From the NCBI RefSeq assembly GCF_017614965.1, contig NZ_WVUG01000004.1, forward strand, positions 1 through 64,000: a stretch of DNA of 64,000 nucleotides, given 5' to 3'. A model generated the notes under the pieces. That model did no database searches. It was not told the origin of the DNA and saw nothing but the letters and a program-made list of their open reading frames with translations. How positions within the stretch are numbered: the first letter of the stretch is position 1; each line of letters opens with the position of its first letter. The stretch is from Streptomyces griseorubiginosus (GTDB lineage: Bacteria; Actinomycetota; Actinomycetes; Streptomycetales; Streptomycetaceae). The position numbers and the translations under genes were made by a program. Below are positions 35,383 to 43,082 of this stretch, in pieces.

Positions 35383-36366
35383 ATGAACCTGATCGCCCGC
35401 GCGTTCTGGCTCAGCCGTCCGGGAGAGGGCGAGATACGAGACGTCCACCTGCCCGAACCCGGCGAGGGCGAGGTGCTGGTGCGTTCGCTCTACTCCGGGG
35501 TCAGCCGGGGGACGGAGACGCTCGTCTTCCGCGGAGGCGTTCCCCGAAGCCAGCACGCGGCCATGCGGGCGCCGTTCCAGGAGGGCGACTTCCCCGCCCC
35601 CGTGAAGTACGGCTACCTCAGCGTCGGCGTCGTGGAGGCGGGCGCGGCGGACCTGGTCGGGCGGACGGTCTTCTGTCTGTATCCGCACCAGACGCGGTAC
35701 GTCGTCCCCGCGTCCGCCGTGACCGTCGTACCGGACACCGTGCCCGCCGAGCGGGCCGTCCTCGCCGGGACGGTGGAGACCGCCGTGAACGCGCTGTGGG
35801 ACGCCGCGCCGCTGGTCGGGGACCGGATCGCCGTGGTGGGTGGGGGCATGGTCGGCTGCTCGGTGGCCGCGCTGCTCGCCCGCTTCCCGGGCGTCCGCGT
35901 CGAGCTGGTGGACGCCGATCCCGGCCGGGCCAAGATCGCCGAGGCGCTCGGGGTCGGCTTCGCGCTGCCCGCCGACGCCCTCGGCGAGTGCGATCTGGTC
36001 GTGCACGCCAGTGCCACCGAGCAGGGGCTCGCCCGGGCCCTGGAGTTGCTCACCTCAGAGGGCACCGTGCTGGAACTGAGCTGGTACGGCGACCGGCAGG
36101 TGGCCCTCCCGCTCGGTGAGGCCTTCCACTCCCGGCGTCTGGTCATCCGCAGCAGCCAGGTCGGCACCGTCTCCCCGGCCCGCCGCTCCAGCCGCAGCTA
36201 CGCCGACCGGCTCGCGCTCGCCCTCGATCTGCTCGCCGACCCGGCGCTGGACGCCCTCGTCACCGGGGAGTCCGCCTTCGAGGAACTGCCGGACGTCCTG
36301 CCGATGCTGGCCTCCGGGGAGGTCCCGGCGCTGTGCCACCGGGTCAGGTACGCGGACACAGCCTGA
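35383..36366 (+). CDS. MDR-superfamily dehydrogenase lacking the catalytic zinc cysteine
   Basis: This 327-residue medium-chain dehydrogenase/reductase has a GroES-like N-terminal domain and a Rossmann domain ([16 protein letters not shown] near 149-164, then ELVDADPGR). Where zinc enzymes have CGTD or CGSD, this one has [14 protein letters not shown], so the catalytic zinc cysteine is absent. The SRGTE form recalls the BchC-type branch. It should use NAD(P)H on a keto or alcohol group without zinc. ATG 35383 has GGAGG eight bases upstream. It is the first gene of the plus-strand set; a 164-bp structured leader separates it from the T-fold gene. Confidence 0.8.
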   Translation: MNLIARAFWLSRPGEGEIRDVHLPEPGEGEVLVRSLYSGVSRGTETLVFRGGVPRSQHAAMRAPFQEGDFPAPVKYGYLSVGVVEAGAADLVGRTVFCLYPHQTRYVVPASAVTVVPDTVPAERAVLAGTVETAVNALWDAAPLVGDRIAVVGGGMVGCSVAALLARFPGVRVELVDADPGRAKIAEALGVGFALPADALGECDLVVHASATEQGLARALELLTSEGTVLELSWYGDRQVALPLGEAFHSRRLVIRSSQVGTVSPARRSSRSYADRLALALDLLADPALDALVTGESAFEELPDVLPMLASGEVPALCHRVRYADTA

Positions 36367-36445
36367 CGGAGTCGTTCAATCCGGGACGACTTTCGGCCAC
36401 GCAAGACCGCCTGACCTGAGAAAAGGGTGAGCCGGGGCTGAACAC

Positions 36446-36499
36446 GGGGAACCGAAGAGCCGTACTACACGGCATCCCCCGGCGGCCAACGGCCGGGGG
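36446..36499 (+). promoter_or_regulatory. Structured leader with two mutually exclusive hairpins
   Basis: GCCGT (36459-36463) pairs with ACGGC (36469-36473), and GGGG at 36446-36449 can pair with CCCC at 36476-36479 around it. The same C-run (36476-36483, CCCCCGGC) can instead pair with GCCGGGGG (36492-36499) in an 8-bp stem. The second stem ends 18 bases before the ribosome site of the T-fold gene. Such competition is typical of attenuators or riboswitches. It matches no RNA class I recognise. Confidence 0.45.
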
Positions 36500-36530
36500 A
36501 CCAGACGCGCCGCACCTGGAGGGTCGTCCG

Positions 36531-36929
36531 TTGTTCAGTGTCACCGTCCGCGATCACATCATGATCGCCCACAGCTTCCGCGGCGAGGTCTTCGGACCCG
36601 CGCAGCGCCTGCACGGAGCGACGTTCCTGGTGGACGCCACCTTCCGGCGCGAGCAGCTGGACGACGACAACATCGTCGTCGACATCGGACTGGCCACCCA
36701 GGAACTCGGCGCCGTCGTCAGCGAGCTGAACTACAGAAACCTCGACGACGAACCCGCCTTCGCCGGGACCAACACCTCCACGGAGTTCCTCGCCAAGGTC
36801 ATCGCCGACCGGCTGGCCGAGCGCATCGAGAAGGGCGCGCTCGGTGAGGGCGCCAAGGGCATCGCCCGGATCGCCGTCACCCTGCACGAGTCGCACATCG
36901 CCTGGGCGAGTTACGAGCGTGCCCTGTGA
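36531..36929 (+). CDS. 6-pyruvoyltetrahydropterin synthase-like T-fold protein, catalytic residues missing
   Basis: This 132-residue protein has the PTPS/QueD fold but not its chemistry set. Of the three zinc histidines, two remain (His14 in IAHSF, His28 in RLHGA) and the third is Ala30 in place of the His of HGH. The catalytic cysteine four residues before is Ala24, and the Asp-His dyad region (LDHHYLN in E. coli QueD) reads LNYRNLD. The pterin-anchoring Glu120 is kept (TLHESH). To my knowledge the S. coelicolor homologue SCO6650 was crystallised and found to lack zinc and the catalytic triad while keeping a pterin-like pocket. Start TTG 36531, GGAGGG seven bases upstream. It overlaps the glycosyltransferase start by GTGA. 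Confidence 0.85.
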   Translation: MFSVTVRDHIMIAHSFRGEVFGPAQRLHGATFLVDATFRREQLDDDNIVVDIGLATQELGAVVSELNYRNLDDEPAFAGTNTSTEFLAKVIADRLAERIEKGALGEGAKGIARIAVTLHESHIAWASYERAL

Positions 36930-38116
36930 CCGACGTGACCCTGGAGAAGGTGGGGAACCCGGCGCTGGGCTATGTGCCCGTGCAGCACGCCGCCGTCAAG
37001 AAGGCCGAGATCCTCACCATGTCCCTGCGTTCCGTGCACTTCGTCATGCCGGGCGGTGTCGACGATCCGGCCGCGCCGAGCGGCGGCAACGCCTACGACC
37101 GGCGGGTGAGCCTGGATCTGCCCGGTTTCGGCTGGCAGGTCCACAAGCACGCGGTGGCCGGCGAGTGGCCCCGGCCCGGGGCGGCGGCCCGCGAGGAACT
37201 GGCACGGACGCTGCGCCAGTTCCCCGACGGGGCGGTCGTCCTGCTGGACGGGATCGTCGCCTGCGGGGTGCCCGAGATCGTCGTACCGGAAACGGAGCGG
37301 CTGAATCTCGCCGTGCTGGTGCATCTGCCGCTCGGTGACGAGACGGGCCTCGAGCCCGCGGTGGCCGCCGAGCTGGACGCCAAGGAGCGGGACGTGCTGC
37401 GGGCCGTGCCCGCGGTCGTCGCCACCAGCGACTGGGCGGTCCGCCGGCTCGTCTCGCACCACGGGCTCGCCCCCGAGCGGGTCCATGTCGCCGCCCCCGG
37501 CGCCGACATCGCGCCCCTCGCCTCCGGCACCGACGGTGTCTCGCGGCTGCTGTGCGTGGCCGCGGTGACCCCGCGCAAGGGGCAGCACCGGCTGGTGCAG
37601 GCGCTGGCCGCGGCGGCCGACCTGCCGTGGAGCTGCGTGTGCGTCGGCGGACTCGGGCAGGACCCGGAGTACGTCGCCCATCTGCGGCAGCTGATCAGGG
37701 AGAACGGTCTGGAGGGCCGTATCGAGCTGGCGGGGCCGCGGGCCGGTGCCGAGCTGGACGCCAGCTACCACGCCGCCGACCTGATGGTGCTGACCTCCTA
37801 CGCGGAGACGTACGGCATGGCGGTCACCGAGGCCCTGGCACGCGGCATCCCGGTGCTCGCGACGGACGTCGGGGGCCTGCCCGAGGCGGTCGGCCGCGCC
37901 CCCGACGGCGGGGTGCCCGGCATCCTCGTGCCGCCGGAGGACCCCGCCGCCCTCGCCGCCGAACTGCGCGGCTGGTTCGGCGAGGCCGATGTACGACGCC
38001 GGCTGAAGGCCGCCGCCCGGGGCCGGCGGGCCGCCCTGGACGGCTGGGCGACCACGGCCCGCAGCCTCGCCGGAGTACTGGGCCGGCTGCCGAGCGAACC
38101 CAGGAGGGCGGCATGA
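36926..38116 (+). CDS. GT4-family glycosyltransferase
   Basis: This 396-residue GT-B glycosyltransferase has an N-terminal acceptor domain with [19 protein letters not shown] (about 43-61), a linker near [20 protein letters not shown] (about 210), and the nucleotide-sugar EX7E motif in [26 protein letters not shown] (about 292-317). It transfers a sugar with retention from an NDP-sugar. GTG 36926 overlaps the stop of the T-fold gene, and its own stop overlaps the methyltransferase ATG, so these are tightly co-translated. An internal ATG at about residue 32 ([13 protein letters not shown]) is closer to the usual GT4 start and could be the real one. The acceptor is presumably the product of the local pathway. 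Confidence 0.85.
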   Translation: MTDVTLEKVGNPALGYVPVQHAAVKKAEILTMSLRSVHFVMPGGVDDPAAPSGGNAYDRRVSLDLPGFGWQVHKHAVAGEWPRPGAAAREELARTLRQFPDGAVVLLDGIVACGVPEIVVPETERLNLAVLVHLPLGDETGLEPAVAAELDAKERDVLRAVPAVVATSDWAVRRLVSHHGLAPERVHVAAPGADIAPLASGTDGVSRLLCVAAVTPRKGQHRLVQALAAAADLPWSCVCVGGLGQDPEYVAHLRQLIRENGLEGRIELAGPRAGAELDASYHAADLMVLTSYAETYGMAVTEALARGIPVLATDVGGLPEAVGRAPDGGVPGILVPPEDPAALAAELRGWFGEADVRRRLKAAARGRRAALDGWATTARSLAGVLGRLPSEPRRAA

Positions 38117-39219
38117 GCAGGACCGCACCGGCGCAGACCGGCGGAAAGATCCCGGCACAGCCGGGTCCGAGGCAAATGGTTCGGGGGCAGCAGATGGCAA
38201 CGCAGGCGGCGGACACCCGCACGAACGCACAGGACCGGACGGCCGCGACGGACACCGGGCGACAGCCGGACGCGCCCGGTGGCAGCCTGGTGGCGGACGC
38301 CGCCGCGCAGGGCGTGATCCCCGGTGCCGGGCCCGTCCCGGGGGCCGGGGAGCGGGCCACCGTGCGGTTGCGGGAGACCGGGCCGGACGAGCCGCCGCGC
38401 TACGCGCCCGAGTGGCTGGAACTGCGGGAGCCCGCCGACGCCGGGGCCCGGGCGCACGATCTGCTGGACCCGCTGCGGATCCGGCTCGCCAACCTGCCCG
38501 GCAAGGCCGGGTACGTCATCCACGACCTTGGCTGCGGCACCGGCTCGATGGGCCGCTGGCTCGCGCCCCGCCTCGACGGCGCCCAGCACTGGATCCTGCA
38601 CGACCGCGACCCCTACCTGCTGCACTTCGCCGCCGTCGCCTCCCCCCGCTCGGCCGCCGACGGCAGCCGGGTCACCGTCGAGACCCGGCGCGGCGACGTC
38701 GCCCGGCTCACCCCGGACGCCCTCGCCGGCGCCTCCCTGGTGACCGCCTCGGCCCTGCTCGACGTCCTCACCCGCGAGGAGATCGACACCCTCGCCGCCG
38801 CCTGCACCGGCGCGGGCTCCCCGGCCCTGCTGACCCTCTCGGTCGCGGGCCGCGTCGAACTCTCCCCGCCCGATCCGATGGACGAGGAGATCATGGAGGC
38901 CTTCAACGCCCACCAGCGCCGCGACGGGCTGCTCGGCCCGGACGCGGTCACGGTGGCCTGCGAGGCCTTCTCGGAGCGGGGCGCCACGGTACGGGTCAAC
39001 CCGAGCCCCTGGCGGCTCGGCCCCGGCGAGGCGGCGCTGACCGCCCAGTGGCTGCGCGGCTGGGTCGGCGCGGCCGTCGAGGAGCGCCCGGAGCTGGCAG
39101 CGCGCGCAGAACGGTATCTGCACGACCGGCTGGCCGCCTGCGAGGCCGGCGAGCTCCGCGTCACCGTCCACCACAGCGACCTGCTGGCGCTGTCCCGGCC
39201 GGTGGGCGGGGCGTCATGA
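38113..39219 (+). CDS. SAM-dependent methyltransferase with disordered N-terminal extension
   Basis: This 368-residue protein is a class I methyltransferase. Motif I is VIHDLGCGTGSMGRWL (about 135-150), with an acidic post-I strand WILHDRDPYLL and LVTASALLDVLTREEI. The first 90 residues are low complexity, rich in Gln, Ala, Pro and Gly, and look disordered. ATG 38113 overlaps the glycosyltransferase stop with AGGAGGG just ahead, and the stop overlaps the next ATG. Methyl acceptor unknown; position suggests it tailors the glycosylated product or the sugar. Confidence 0.85.
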   Translation: MSRTAPAQTGGKIPAQPGPRQMVRGQQMATQAADTRTNAQDRTAATDTGRQPDAPGGSLVADAAAQGVIPGAGPVPGAGERATVRLRETGPDEPPRYAPEWLELREPADAGARAHDLLDPLRIRLANLPGKAGYVIHDLGCGTGSMGRWLAPRLDGAQHWILHDRDPYLLHFAAVASPRSAADGSRVTVETRRGDVARLTPDALAGASLVTASALLDVLTREEIDTLAAACTGAGSPALLTLSVAGRVELSPPDPMDEEIMEAFNAHQRRDGLLGPDAVTVACEAFSERGATVRVNPSPWRLGPGEAALTAQWLRGWVGAAVEERPELAARAERYLHDRLAACEAGELRVTVHHSDLLALSRPVGGAS

Positions 39220-40601
39220 GCGTCGAGACGGTGCGGGCGTTCGTGGTGCGCGGCGCGACGAAGACCGGGCGGGACGTGGACGTCGTGTCCGGGGGCCGGA
39301 CAAGTGTGGGCGCCGAAGGTCCCGCCCTTCGGGCACCGGCGGGCGTGCCGTCCGTCGTGGTCGAGGTGTGGGAGGACGGCGAGGACTGTCTCGCGGCGCG
39401 CGACGCGGCCCTGCGGGCGCGGGCCGGTGAACTCGCCGTCTCCGCGGACCGCATCGGCGTGATCGTCTCCTCCGCGCGGACCGGAACCCCGTCCGCCGCG
39501 CCCTGGTGGCGGAGCCTCCTGAACCGCCTCAACTCCCGTGTTCTGCGTACCCACTTCGGCTCGGTCGCCGGGGCCGTCATCCTCGGCGCCCTGCTGTGGC
39601 ATCTCGGCACCGGGGTGCTGCTGGACGGGCTGCGGCGGATCGACGCCACGACGCTGGTGCTGTCCCTCGTGATCGGCGCCGTCACCACCGTGCTCAGCGC
39701 CTGGCGTTGGGCGCTGGTGGCCCGCGGGCTCAGGATCGAACTGCCGCTCGGCGCGGCCGTCGCCGACTACTACCGCGCCCTGTTCCTGAACGCAGCCCTG
39801 CCCGGCGGTGTCCTCGGGGACGTGCACCGGGCGGTGCGGCACGGGAAGGACGCCGGTGACCTCGGCCGCGGTGTGCGCACGGTGGTGCTCGAACGGGTCG
39901 CCGGACAGATCGCGCTGGCCGTCGTCGGTGGCGCGGTGCTGCTGACCCTGCCGTCCCCGGTGCGGGCCGAGGTGCGCAGCTTCGCCCCGCTGGTCGCGCT
40001 CGCCGTGGTGGGAGCGCTCGCCGTCGTCCTGGCGCTGCGGATGAACCGGGCGCCCTCCCGCCGCGGCCGCGCCCTGCGCGCGACGCTCGCCGAGGCCCGC
40101 GAGGGATTGTTCTCCCGCCGTAACGGGCCCGGAGTCGCCCTCTCCTCGCTGATCGTCATCGCCGGACACCTCGCCATGTTCGTGCTCGCCGCCCGCGTCG
40201 CCGGCTCCGGCGCCTCCGTCGCCGTCCTGCTGCCGCTGGCCGTGCTGGCGCTGCTCGCCATGGGCATCCCGCTGAACGTCGGCGGTTTCGGGCCCCGCGA
40301 GGGCGCCACCGCCTGGGCGTTCGGCGCGGCCGGACTCGGCGCGAGCAGCGGCGTGGCCGTCGCCGTGGTCTACGGCGTGCTCAGCTTCGTCGCCGCACTG
40401 CCCGGCGCGGCCGTCCTCGTCGCCCGCTGGTACGAGGGCCTGCGCGCCGGGACCGACGCCGGTGCCGGCTACCCGCGGTCGTCCGCCGACGTGAGCAGCG
40501 AGAAATACGCGCCGAAGGAATCCGCGAGGCTCGCCAGCAGTTCCTTCCCCTTTTCCGCGGAACCGAGCGACGGGCGTCCGATGACGCCCGAATCGGTATA
40601 G
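39216..40601 (+). CDS. Multi-pass membrane protein, lysylphosphatidylglycerol-synthase TM (UPF0104) family
   Basis: This 461-residue protein has about 105 soluble N-terminal residues of no known domain. Six to eight helices follow (about 110-435) with family landmarks LSAWRWALVARGLRI, NAALPGGVLGDVHRAVRHG, and IPLNVGGFGPREGATAWAFGAAGLG. This is the MprF-like flippase/transmembrane domain without the tRNA-dependent aminoacyl transferase domain, so lipid flipping or transport is more likely than lysine transfer. Its last 44 codons lie antisense over the creatininase 3' end (133 bp overlap) and code a Ser-rich tail of no conserved look. Coupled to the methyltransferase by ATGA. Confidence 0.8.
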   Translation: MSVETVRAFVVRGATKTGRDVDVVSGGRTSVGAEGPALRAPAGVPSVVVEVWEDGEDCLAARDAALRARAGELAVSADRIGVIVSSARTGTPSAAPWWRSLLNRLNSRVLRTHFGSVAGAVILGALLWHLGTGVLLDGLRRIDATTLVLSLVIGAVTTVLSAWRWALVARGLRIELPLGAAVADYYRALFLNAALPGGVLGDVHRAVRHGKDAGDLGRGVRTVVLERVAGQIALAVVGGAVLLTLPSPVRAEVRSFAPLVALAVVGALAVVLALRMNRAPSRRGRALRATLAEAREGLFSRRNGPGVALSSLIVIAGHLAMFVLAARVAGSGASVAVLLPLAVLALLAMGIPLNVGGFGPREGATAWAFGAAGLGASSGVAVAVVYGVLSFVAALPGAAVLVARWYEGLRAGTDAGAGYPRSSADVSSEKYAPKESARLASSSFPFSAEPSDGRPMTPESV

Positions 40602-41233
40602 CCGGACATACCGAGGGTGAGCAGATGGCGACGGTCGTCCGCGACGAAATCGGAGGTCTCATAACCGGGCCGGAGGAATTCCGGGTGAGCGTGCAGAAGG
40701 ACGGAGGTCTCGATTTCTCCCGCGTGCATGTCGGTCAGCAGCGAGGTGGTGACCCCCGCCCGCTGCCGAGCCGCTTCCCAGTCCTCGGCGGCCGGGAACA
40801 GCGCCATGCGCTCGCCGCGCGCGGAGGCTTCCTGGACGACGTTTCCCAGCACGTAGTTGCCGCCGTGCCCGTTGACGACCACCAGGACGTCGACGCCGGA
40901 GCGGCGCAGCGAGTCCGCAATGTCCCGAACCACCGCGTGGAGGGTCACCGAGGAGATGCTGACGGTACCGGGCCAGGCCGCGTGCTCGTGCGAGCAGGAG
41001 ATCGTCACCGGAGGCAGGAGGTGCACCGGGTACGCCGCGGCGATCTCCCGGGCCACGGCACACGCGACCAGCGTGTCGGTCGCCAGCGGAAGGAACGGAC
41101 CGTGCTGTTCGAAGCTGCCCACCGGAAGGACGGCGACCTGCGTTGAGACACCCGCCGCTCTGGTCCGTACCTCTTCCGTAGTGTCCGCCGGCACCAGCCC
41201 GTCCGCCGCCGTACGCGCGCCCGAACCACTCAT
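40469..41233 (-). CDS. Creatininase-family amidohydrolase (possible FAPy deformylase)
   Basis: This 254-residue metalloamidohydrolase has the creatininase landmarks GSFEQHGPFLPLATDT (metal ligands Glu42, His44, Asp53), NGHGGN with His123, and HAGEIETS (170-177). The family includes creatininase, the mycofactocin peptidase and the archaeal ArfB enzyme, which removes the formyl group from the formamidopyrimidine made by GTP cyclohydrolase III. Beside a GTP cyclohydrolase II variant expected to leave that formyl group on, deformylation is the attractive activity. It is divergent from ribA with starts 38 bp apart, so both are probably controlled together. The C-terminus overlaps the membrane protein gene tail to tail. 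Confidence 0.85.
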   Translation of the reverse strand: MSGSGARTAADGLVPADTTEEVRTRAAGVSTQVAVLPVGSFEQHGPFLPLATDTLVACAVAREIAAAYPVHLLPPVTISCSHEHAAWPGTVSISSVTLHAVVRDIADSLRRSGVDVLVVVNGHGGNYVLGNVVQEASARGERMALFPAAEDWEAARQRAGVTTSLLTDMHAGEIETSVLLHAHPEFLRPGYETSDFVADDRRHLLTLGMSGYTDSGVIGRPSLGSAEKGKELLASLADSFGAYFSLLTSADDRG

Positions 41234-41271
41234 TTCTTCACGGCCTTTCGTCTCTGTTTAGGAATCAGATC

Positions 41272-41931
41272 ATGACAGATAAAATCGGCGTCCTCGGCAA
41301 GAAGTCCCCGCAGCGCACGGGTGTGGAACGGATCGTGAATGCACCGCTGCCCACGGTGTACGGGCAATTCCGGGCGGTGGGCTACATGGATCACGACCGC
41401 GGTGACGAACAAGTCGCCCTGGTGTACGGCGAGATCGGCACGGACGACGTTCTCACGCGGCTGCATTCCGAGTGCCTGACCGGTGACGCGTTCGGCTCCC
41501 AGCACTGCGAGTGCGGCGACCAGCTGGCCTCCGCGCTGAAGGCCGTCGTCGCCGAAGGCAGCGGCATCGTCGTGTACTTGAGGGGCCACGAAGGCCGCGG
41601 CATCGGTCTGCTGGCCAAGCTGAGGGCGATGGCGCTGCAGGCGGAGGGCCTGGACACGGTCGAGGCGAACCTGGCGCTCGGACTGCCGGTGGACGCCCGG
41701 GACTACGGCGTCGCCGCGGAGATCCTGCACGACCTGGGCGTGAACTCGGTCCGTCTGATGTCCAACAACCCGCGCAAGCGCGAGGCGTTGCTGCAGCACG
41801 GCATCAAGGTCGCCGAAACGGTCCCGCTGCTGATCCAGCCGTGCGAGAGCAACATCACCTACCTGCGCACCAAGCGGGAACGGCTCGATCATGTGCTGCC
41901 GCACCTGGACGCCGTGGCCCACCTCTCCTGA
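41272..41931 (+). CDS. ribA: GTP cyclohydrolase II, Met120 variant
   Basis: This 219-residue enzyme has the zinc cysteines Cys68, Cys79 and Cys81 (HSECLTGDAFGSQHCECG) and the catalytic RGHEGRGIGL segment (104-113). The tyrosine of the family's RAYALQ segment (E. coli Tyr105) is replaced by Met120 (LRAMALQ). In S. coelicolor the homologous Tyr-to-Met change was reported to make the enzyme stop at the formylated intermediate FAPy instead of the deformylated pyrimidine. No ribBHE genes are near, so this copy is not the riboflavin enzyme. ATG 41272 with AGGA upstream, divergent from the creatininase gene and 11 bp before an FAD oxidase. Confidence 0.92.
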   Translation: MTDKIGVLGKKSPQRTGVERIVNAPLPTVYGQFRAVGYMDHDRGDEQVALVYGEIGTDDVLTRLHSECLTGDAFGSQHCECGDQLASALKAVVAEGSGIVVYLRGHEGRGIGLLAKLRAMALQAEGLDTVEANLALGLPVDARDYGVAAEILHDLGVNSVRLMSNNPRKREALLQHGIKVAETVPLLIQPCESNITYLRTKRERLDHVLPHLDAVAHLS

Positions 41932-41942
41932 GCGCGGTGCGG

Positions 41943-43082
41943 ATGCGGGCCGGCGCCGTGATCATCGGCGGTGGGGTGATGGGCGTGAGCATCGCCTACC
42001 ACCTCGCCGCCGCCGGTGTCCGTGACCTCGTCCTCGTCGAACGGGACGAACTCGCCTCCGGCTCCACCTCGAAGGCCGCGGGCGGGGTACGGGCGCAGTT
42101 CTCCGACGAGCTCAACATCCAGCTCGGCGCGCGCAGTCTGGAGGCCTTCGGCCGGTTCCCGGAGGAGATCGGGTACGACATCGGGCTGCACCGGGTCGGC
42201 TATCTGTTCCTGCTGTCGACTCCGGAGGAGGTCGCCTCCTTCGAGGCGGGCGTAGGGCTGCAGAACTCCCTCGGCGTGCCCAGCCGCCTGATCACCCCGA
42301 AGGAGGCCCGCAAGCTGTCGCCGCTGATCAGCACCGACGGCCTGCTCGCCGCAGCCTTCTCCCCGGACGACGGCCACTGCACCCCCGAGGCCGTCGTCCA
42401 CGGCTACGCCTCCGCCGCCCGCGCCCTGGGCGTGCGCATCCTGCGGCACACCGAGGCCACCGGCATCGAAACCCAGGGCAGCACCGTCACCGCCGTCTCC
42501 ACCACCCTCGGCCGCATCGCCACCGACACGGTGATCTGCGCGGCCGGCCCCTGGTCCCGGGCGGTCGGCGCGATGGCCGGTGTGGAGCTGCCGGTGGAGC
42601 CGCTGCGCCGCCAGATCGCCGTCACGGAACCCGTCGCGGGCCTTGGGCCCGACCTGCCCATGACGATCGACTTCACCACCAGCCTCTACTTCCACGCCGA
42701 GGGCCCGGGTCTCCTGCTGGGCATGTCCGACCCCGACGAGCAGCCCGGCTTCGCCACCGACCCCCACGACCGCTGGATCCCCCGCCTGGCCGCCGCGATG
42801 CAACAGCGCGCCCCGGCCCTGCTCGACCTGCGCCGCACCGGCACCTGGGCGGGCCTGTACGAGATCACCCCGGACCACAACGCGCTGATCGGCGAGGCCA
42901 CTTCCGTCTCCCGCTTCCTGTACGCCACCGGCTTCTCCGGGCACGGCTTCCTGCAGGGGCCCGCCGTCGGCGAGGTGATCCGCGACCTGTACCTGGGCCG
43001 CGTACCCTTCGTGGACGTCAGCCCCTTGAGCGCCGACCGTTTCGCGGCCGACGCCCCGCGCCCGGAGGCCAACCTCGTATGA
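41943..43082 (+). CDS. FAD-dependent amine/amino-acid oxidase (DAO family)
   Basis: This 379-residue flavoprotein has the N-terminal dinucleotide-binding fold (AVIIGGGVMGVSIAYHLAAAG, 5-25), the GSTSKAAGGVRAQFSDE segment and the C-terminal GLYEITPDHNALIGE...YATGFSGHGFLQGPAVGEVI signature of the sarcosine/glycine oxidase (DadA-like) group. It oxidises a secondary or primary amine with oxygen or another acceptor. The start is ATG 41943 or GTG 41937; neither has a good ribosome site, so it may be coupled to ribA. It overlaps the next gene by ATGA. With two saccharopine dehydrogenases downstream, saccharopine, pipecolate or a related lysine derivative is a sensible substrate. Confidence 0.8.
   Translation: MRAGAVIIGGGVMGVSIAYHLAAAGVRDLVLVERDELASGSTSKAAGGVRAQFSDELNIQLGARSLEAFGRFPEEIGYDIGLHRVGYLFLLSTPEEVASFEAGVGLQNSLGVPSRLITPKEARKLSPLISTDGLLAAAFSPDDGHCTPEAVVHGYASAARALGVRILRHTEATGIETQGSTVTAVSTTLGRIATDTVICAAGPWSRAVGAMAGVELPVEPLRRQIAVTEPVAGLGPDLPMTIDFTTSLYFHAEGPGLLLGMSDPDEQPGFATDPHDRWIPRLAAAMQQRAPALLDLRRTGTWAGLYEITPDHNALIGEATSVSRFLYATGFSGHGFLQGPAVGEVIRDLYLGRVPFVDVSPLSADRFAADAPRPEANLV

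Noticed and set aside
36446..36499. Known riboswitch (THF, preQ1, SAM-IV or c-di-AMP class)
   Set aside because: The conserved sequence blocks of these classes, as far as I remember them, are absent. Only the alternative pairing is reported.
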